A stretch of DNA of 45,726 bases from NCBI GenBank assembly GCA_002722845.1, contig PBND01000021.1, forward strand, positions 1 through 45,726, given 5' to 3'. Origin of the DNA: Myxococcales bacterium (GTDB taxonomy: Bacteria > Myxococcota > UBA4151). The notes beneath the pieces were generated by a model. The model did no database searches. It was not told the origin of the DNA and was given only the letters and a program-made list of their open reading frames with translations. Positions 42,455 through 45,726 of the stretch are shown here, in pieces (position 1 is the first letter of the stretch; every line of letters begins with the position of its first letter). The position numbers and the translations under genes were made by a program.

Positions 42455-43990
42455 ATGAGTACTCTGAACACCTTAGTTGCCAAGATTATGGTCATTGGCA
42501 TCATTCTGGCCTTTATTATCAACTTTGGTCCCCAAGCCGGTACGGCCTGTCAGCCGAACCAAGGGCCAGCGATCGTGGTCAACGGCGAGGAGGTCAGCGC
42601 ACAGGAATACAGTCGCGCCTACACCCAGCAACTTCGCCAACGCACGCAACAGAGCCGGGGCGAGTTCACCATTGAGCAAGCTCAAGCTGAAGGCTTTCCT
42701 AAAAAAGTCGCAGATCTTCTCGTTGAGACTCGCCTCCTTGCGGCCGAAGCGAAACGGCGAGGCCTTGAAGTCGGCGATGTCGAACTCCGTGATGAGTTGA
42801 AGAGGATCTTCGACGGCGTGATGCCAGAGGGAGCCTGGGACCAAGAAGAATACGAGCTGCGGGTGAGGAGCACCGACATGTCGGTGCCAGAGTTTGAAAG
42901 CAGCCTACGGCGTCAACTCAGTGCCCAGAAAGTCACGGATGCCCTCATGTGGGCTGCAGAACCGACTCAAGCCGAACTCAAAGACGCTTACCAACTGAAT
43001 GAGAATCGGGCCCGCTTCCAGATGGTCTTGGTCAAACTGGCTGCCTTTGAAAGTAAGATCGAACAGCCCGATGCCGATGCGGTCCAGGCCTGGGCCGAAG
43101 CGAATGGGGACAAGATTCAAGAGGCTTACGATGGGGACGAGGCCCGCTGGACCCAAAGTGAAGAGGTCAAAGCTCGGCACATCCTGGCCAAGGTCTCAAA
43201 GGGTGCGGACCTAGATGAGAAGAAGAAGGCAAAGGCAAAAATTGAAGCGGTGATCGGCAAGCTCAAAGACGGCGCCGACTTTGTCGAATTGGCGAAAACA
43301 GAAAGCGAAGGCCCCAGCGCCAGCAAGGGCGGCGATCTGGGATGGTTCGGTCGTGGTGCCATGGTCAAACCCTTCGAAGAGGCGGCTTTTGCCCTGGAGC
43401 CTGGTGGCTTGAGCGGCGTGGTTGAAAGCTCCTTTGGGTTTCACGTCATCAAAGTCGAAGAAAAGAAGGCTGCTGGGAAAACCCCTCTCAAAGATGCCCG
43501 CAGCGAGTTGGCCAAAGAGCTGATGACGAAGGCACAAACGAGCGCCCTTGCGCGGGCTGAAGCCGACCGAATTCAGGCCCTCAATACCGCGGAAGGCTTC
43601 GAAGGCCTGGAGAAGACATTCACCGGCACAGCCACCGAAACCAACCCGATGGAACTGAAGGCTTCCGATAGCAATTGGCTCCGATTGGACAGCCGAAGCG
43701 TTCCAGGCCTGGGCAGTTCCCCGGGCTTGGCCCACCGGCTGCTCCAGCAAAAAGACAAGGGCCCATGCCCTCGGGTCTACTCCACCGAAGAGGGCTTTCT
43801 CGTCTGCCAGTTGACCGACCGCAAAGAGGCAGACGATGCCGGCTTCGCTGGGGCCGTCGAGAACCTTCGCTTTGGGCTGAAGTACCCCCGACAGAGTCGG
43901 CTGCGCCAGGAGCTGGTTCAGCGCCTACGACGAGACGCAGAAGTCGAAATCAACTGGGAGATCGTCCGGGTTCCGGGGAGCCGGGGCTAA
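42455..43990 (+). CDS. Membrane-anchored SurA/PpiD-like peptidyl-prolyl isomerase
   Basis: ATG 42455 has AGGAG six bases upstream and begins a signal anchor (residues about 7-24). The 511-residue product has a SurA/PpiD-type N-terminal chaperone region (IVVNGEEVSAQEYSRAY, and VADLLVETRLLAAEAKRRGLEV). A parvulin domain at about 238-343 follows (VKARHILAKV, GGDLGWFGRGAMVKPFEEAAF, GVVESSFGFHVIKVEE), and a C-terminal region that may be a second, degenerate parvulin domain. It should help fold exported and outer-membrane proteins, of which this window has many. Confidence 0.9.
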   Translation: MSTLNTLVAKIMVIGIILAFIINFGPQAGTACQPNQGPAIVVNGEEVSAQEYSRAYTQQLRQRTQQSRGEFTIEQAQAEGFPKKVADLLVETRLLAAEAKRRGLEVGDVELRDELKRIFDGVMPEGAWDQEEYELRVRSTDMSVPEFESSLRRQLSAQKVTDALMWAAEPTQAELKDAYQLNENRARFQMVLVKLAAFESKIEQPDADAVQAWAEANGDKIQEAYDGDEARWTQSEEVKARHILAKVSKGADLDEKKKAKAKIEAVIGKLKDGADFVELAKTESEGPSASKGGDLGWFGRGAMVKPFEEAAFALEPGGLSGVVESSFGFHVIKVEEKKAAGKTPLKDARSELAKELMTKAQTSALARAEADRIQALNTAEGFEGLEKTFTGTATETNPMELKASDSNWLRLDSRSVPGLGSSPGLAHRLLQQKDKGPCPRVYSTEEGFLVCQLTDRKEADDAGFAGAVENLRFGLKYPRQSRLRQELVQRLRRDAEVEINWEIVRVPGSRG

Positions 43991-44042
43991 GCTGCAATCA
44001 GAGGCTTAACCTCAGCACCAACTTCGCGTTAAGGAGTGGCTG

Positions 44043-44729
44043 ATGAATGCCACGCTCCTCCTCCTTATTCTCCTGGGTGAAACGGACCCTTTCGCCAAGG
44101 TCTGGGCCCATCTCGACAAGGCAGAATTTGCGGAGGCTCAAGCCGTTGCGGTCGCTCTGGCTGCCGCTCCCGATGCCCCACCGGCGCAACAACAAAAGGC
44201 TCTAGAGTTAGCCCTCACTGCCGCCTGTAACATCGGCCAGGGGCCCTGCCTTGAAGGCGCCCAGCGCCTGGTCGACTGGAATCCGTCCTGGCGCCCCGAT
44301 AGCCGGGCGCAACCGGCCTTGATCGCCGCGGCAAGACAGGCCCGACTCAGTCAGTCCCAGCGCTTGGATGCCCTTGAGGCCGTCCCTTGGCACAAGACAA
44401 AAGGGTGGTGCAGTCCCCCCGGCACCCAACAAATGATCAAAGGGGTTAACCAGGCCAGCGTCTTGGCCTTGGAGCGCTTGGCCACCCCGTGTGTCACCGC
44501 CAGTGAGCGTACGGGCTTCCTTTTGGCACTCGACGCAAACTTTGCCCCCCTCGCCGCCTACGGAAGCCCTGCTTCACCCCGCCCGCTGGCCCCCCCCCGA
44601 GAGCAGGCTTCTCGGGGCTTGATCTTTGCGGCGGCCGGCGCACTCCTCGCAGGGCTCACCGTCGCCGTATACTTTTTTAGGACCCCCCCCACCGGCGCCC
44701 TCGATGTGCGCCTTGAGGTCAGCCCATGA
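44043..44729 (+). CDS. Membrane-anchored protein, function unknown
   Basis: The 228-residue protein has a short hydrophobic N-terminus (MNATLLLLILLGE), an Ala-rich helical body with four Cys (AACNIGQGPC, WCSPP, TPCV), a Pro-rich linker and one C-terminal membrane helix (GLIFAAAGALLAGLTVAVYFF) followed by about 20 residues (TGALDVRLEVSP). AAGGAG lies six bases ahead of the ATG. It overlaps the next small lipoprotein gene by 4 nt. No family recognised; TPR-like spacing in the helical part suggests protein binding. Confidence 0.65.
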   Translation: MNATLLLLILLGETDPFAKVWAHLDKAEFAEAQAVAVALAAAPDAPPAQQQKALELALTAACNIGQGPCLEGAQRLVDWNPSWRPDSRAQPALIAAARQARLSQSQRLDALEAVPWHKTKGWCSPPGTQQMIKGVNQASVLALERLATPCVTASERTGFLLALDANFAPLAAYGSPASPRPLAPPREQASRGLIFAAAGALLAGLTVAVYFFRTPPTGALDVRLEVSP

Positions 44730-45106
44730 GAAGCCTCCTATGCTTGCTGCTGGCTGGTTGTGGTCCAGCGACAGCATCTCTAACCGTCGGCCTCCCTCTC
44801 CAGGTGACCTCAGGGGCTGACCGCATCCAACTCAGCGTCTTTGAGTCGCAGACCTGCGAGGGGCTATCACTCCCGCTGGACGGGAGCATCGAGGCCTCTT
44901 CTCAACAAGAATTCAGCAGAGGGGCACTGTCCGACACAACGGGCCAGTCAGCTATTCTCAGTCTAGAGAACGTCCCTGCAGAGACGGAATTAACGCTAAC
45001 TGCGGAGGTCTTTGGCCAGGGTGGCTCCTTGCAATTCCAAGGCTGTGAAGAAGGCCTGATGGTTGCATCTGAGGAGCGCAAACCCGTTGTACTGCGCCTT
45101 CACTGA
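44726..45106 (+). CDS. Small putative lipoprotein
   Basis: The 126-residue product has a lipobox (LLLAGC, C12) and a beta-sandwich-like body (ASLTVGLPLQVTSGADRIQLSVFES, ELTLTAEVFGQGG, KPVVLRLH) with two further Cys that could form a disulfide. It is coupled to the upstream membrane-anchored gene by ATGA. The style resembles small Ig-like lipoproteins of Myxococcota. Function unknown. Confidence 0.65.
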   Translation: MRSLLCLLLAGCGPATASLTVGLPLQVTSGADRIQLSVFESQTCEGLSLPLDGSIEASSQQEFSRGALSDTTGQSAILSLENVPAETELTLTAEVFGQGGSLQFQGCEEGLMVASEERKPVVLRLH

Positions 45107-45118
45107 GCCCCTGAGAAA

Positions 45119-45161
45119 GACAAAGAAAAAAAGAAAAACCGCGAACCTAGATTCGCGGTTT
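45119..45161 (-). terminator. Rho-independent terminator behind tRNA-Arg
   Basis: On the minus strand AAACCGCGAA, loop TCTAGG and TTCGCGGTTT form a 10-bp stem, followed by TTCTTTTTTTCTTTGTC. The first stem base is also the last A of the tRNA CCA end, so tRNA and terminator abut without spacer. Confidence 0.9.
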
Positions 45162-45237
45162 GGTGGGCAGGACAGGATTTGAACCTGCGACCCTCGGCTT
45201 CGGAGGCCGATGCTCTATCCAGCTGAGCTACCCGCCC
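45161..45237 (-). tRNA. tRNA-Arg (anticodon CCG)
   Basis: This 77-nt cloverleaf has acceptor GGGCGGG/CCTGCCC, discriminator A and encoded CCA. The anticodon stem TCGGC/GCCGA holds loop CTCCGAA (anticodon CCG, codon CGG). The T-arm is GCAGG-TTCAAAT-CCTGT. It lies downstream of tRNA-Ala on the same strand. Confidence 0.95.
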
Positions 45238-45281
45238 GGGCGAGGCCGCATGTAGCGAATGGGCCCGGGCCTGAAAAGCAG

Positions 45282-45305
45282 GAAAGGCGCCAATCGGCGC
45301 CTTTC
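45282..45305 (-). terminator. Hairpin between the two tRNA genes
   Basis: GAAAGGCGCC, loop GATT (minus strand) and GGCGCCTTTC form a perfect 10-bp stem just after the tRNA-Ala CCA end, followed by CTGCTTTTC. It may terminate or attenuate transcription, or serve as a processing signal between the tRNAs. Confidence 0.6.
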
Positions 45306-45309
45306 TCCG

Positions 45310-45385
45310 TGGTGGAGGTGAGGGGAGTCGAACCCCTGACCCCTTGAATGCCATTCAAGTACTCTACCAACTGAGCTACACCCCC
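45310..45385 (-). tRNA. tRNA-Ala (anticodon GGC)
   Basis: This 76-nt cloverleaf has acceptor GGGGGTG/CACCTCC with one G-U pair, discriminator A and encoded CCA. The anticodon stem CTTGA/TCAAG holds loop ATGGCAT (anticodon GGC, codon GCC). The T-arm is AGGGG-TTCGACT-CCCCT. Confidence 0.95.
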
Positions 45386-45399
45386 ACGGGGCGGGCTCC

Positions 45400-45427
45400 C
45401 TTAAAAGAGGCCTCCCACTGGGGTCAA
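45400..45427 (-). promoter_or_regulatory. Sigma70-type promoter of the tRNA genes
   Basis: On the minus strand TTGACC (45427-45422), a 16-bp spacer and TTTAAG (45405-45400) match the consensus at 5/6 and 4/6 positions. The expected start is a few bases upstream of the mature tRNA-Ala 5' end, leaving a short leader. Confidence 0.7.
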
Positions 45428-45466
45428 GTCCTTTGAATCTTATGACCTTTGAGGCTAACTGAAGCC

Positions 45467-45726
45467 ATGGTGTCATCATACCGAGATAAGCACGGTCGAA
45501 GTCTCGAATACCTGAGGGTATCCGTCACAGATCGGTGCAACTTTCGTTGCCCCTACTGTCGACCAGAAACCGGTGAACTGTATGACCCCCCAGCGGATCA
45601 TTTAAAGGCCAGCGAAATTGCCCGGGTGGTAAAAACCAGTACTCAACTCGGTGTTCGGGCCGTTCGCTTTACGGGGGGTGAGCCCCTGCTCCGTCGGGAC
45701 CTTCCTGAGATCATCGCCGCAGTTCA
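45467..45726 (+). CDS. moaA: GTP 3',8-cyclase MoaA (5' part, runs off the window)
   Basis: The first 86 codons are present. The radical-SAM cluster motif CNFRCPYC lies near residue 24, preceded by LEYLRVSVTDR, and FTGGEPLLRRDL is the SAM-binding GGE motif in the MoaA form. MoaA converts GTP to 3',8-cyclo-GTP in the first step of molybdenum-cofactor synthesis. The ATG at 45467 is followed directly by a GTG that could also start; the ribosome site is weak. Confidence 0.93.
   Translation, partial: MVSSYRDKHGRSLEYLRVSVTDRCNFRCPYCRPETGELYDPPADHLKASEIARVVKTSTQLGVRAVRFTGGEPLLRRDLPEIIAAV

Overview
The window is about 62% GC, gene-dense, and free of insertion sequences, phage genes and CRISPR. It looks like a chromosomal segment of a Myxococcota-type (former deltaproteobacterial) Gram-negative bacterium. 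The evidence is two secreted proteins ending in MYXO-CTERM-like tails (Cys-x-Cys, hydrophobic stretch, Arg cluster), many lipoproteins with Asp/Gly/Ala-rich linkers (DAG and NDGG repeats), an IPT/TIG-repeat lipoprotein, outer-membrane barrels, and a complete minus-strand mreBCD-mrdA-rodA cell-shape operon.

Layout. 23-6688 (+): oligoribonuclease, then a translationally coupled set made of an outer-membrane barrel, a 1215-residue VolA/virulence-lipase-like lipoprotein and a MYXO-CTERM protein. 6654-7951 (-): ttcA and a small lipoprotein. 8055-10839 (+): a GT-C-like membrane protein, a membrane-anchored unknown and thioredoxin, all overlapping by 4 nt. 10877-17876 (-): an ABC1/UbiB-type kinase followed by mreB, mreC, mreD, mrdA (PBP2) and rodA, all overlapping. 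17989-19110 (+): an M23 endopeptidase with an NBR1-like Ig domain and a MYXO-CTERM tail.

19086-26819 (-) is the most unusual part: seven consecutive exported proteins, five apparent lipoproteins and two with ordinary signal peptides, built from modules that resemble LPP20/FlgP, FlgT C-terminal and CsgG/FlgO domains, plus an outer-membrane barrel-like protein. No flagellar or curli structural gene is near. The cluster contains an exact TGTGA-N6-TCACA (CRP-type) palindrome, a hairpin that encloses the start codon of one gene, and an intercistronic G/C hairpin. I propose it encodes an undescribed outer-membrane ring or pore assembly.

26933-32388 (-): an IPT/TIG lipoprotein, a small barrel, a lipoprotein with twenty 18-bp tandem repeats (hexapeptide [VA]ANDGG) and a monoacylglycerol-lipase-like hydrolase. 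32523-37030 (+): dapD, dapE and a BtuF/BtuD/BtuC-type metal-chelate or cobalamin ABC importer, all overlapping. 37034-42328 (-): a class III cyclase fused to a STAND-like ATPase region with a degenerate P-loop, a 61-codon open stretch directly after its TAG stop in the same frame, a four-helix membrane protein and a HEAT-repeat lipoprotein. 42455-45106 (+): a membrane-anchored parvulin-type PPIase and two small envelope proteins. 45119-45427 (-): tRNA-Ala(GGC) and tRNA-Arg(CCG) with promoter and terminators. 45467-end (+): the 5' part of moaA.

The common theme is envelope construction: peptidoglycan elongation and hydrolysis, OM lipoproteins, barrels, a periplasmic folding factor and a cyclase that may feed a CRP-type regulator acting on the ring cluster. 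The regulatory links are inference. Family assignments come from motif reading, not database search.
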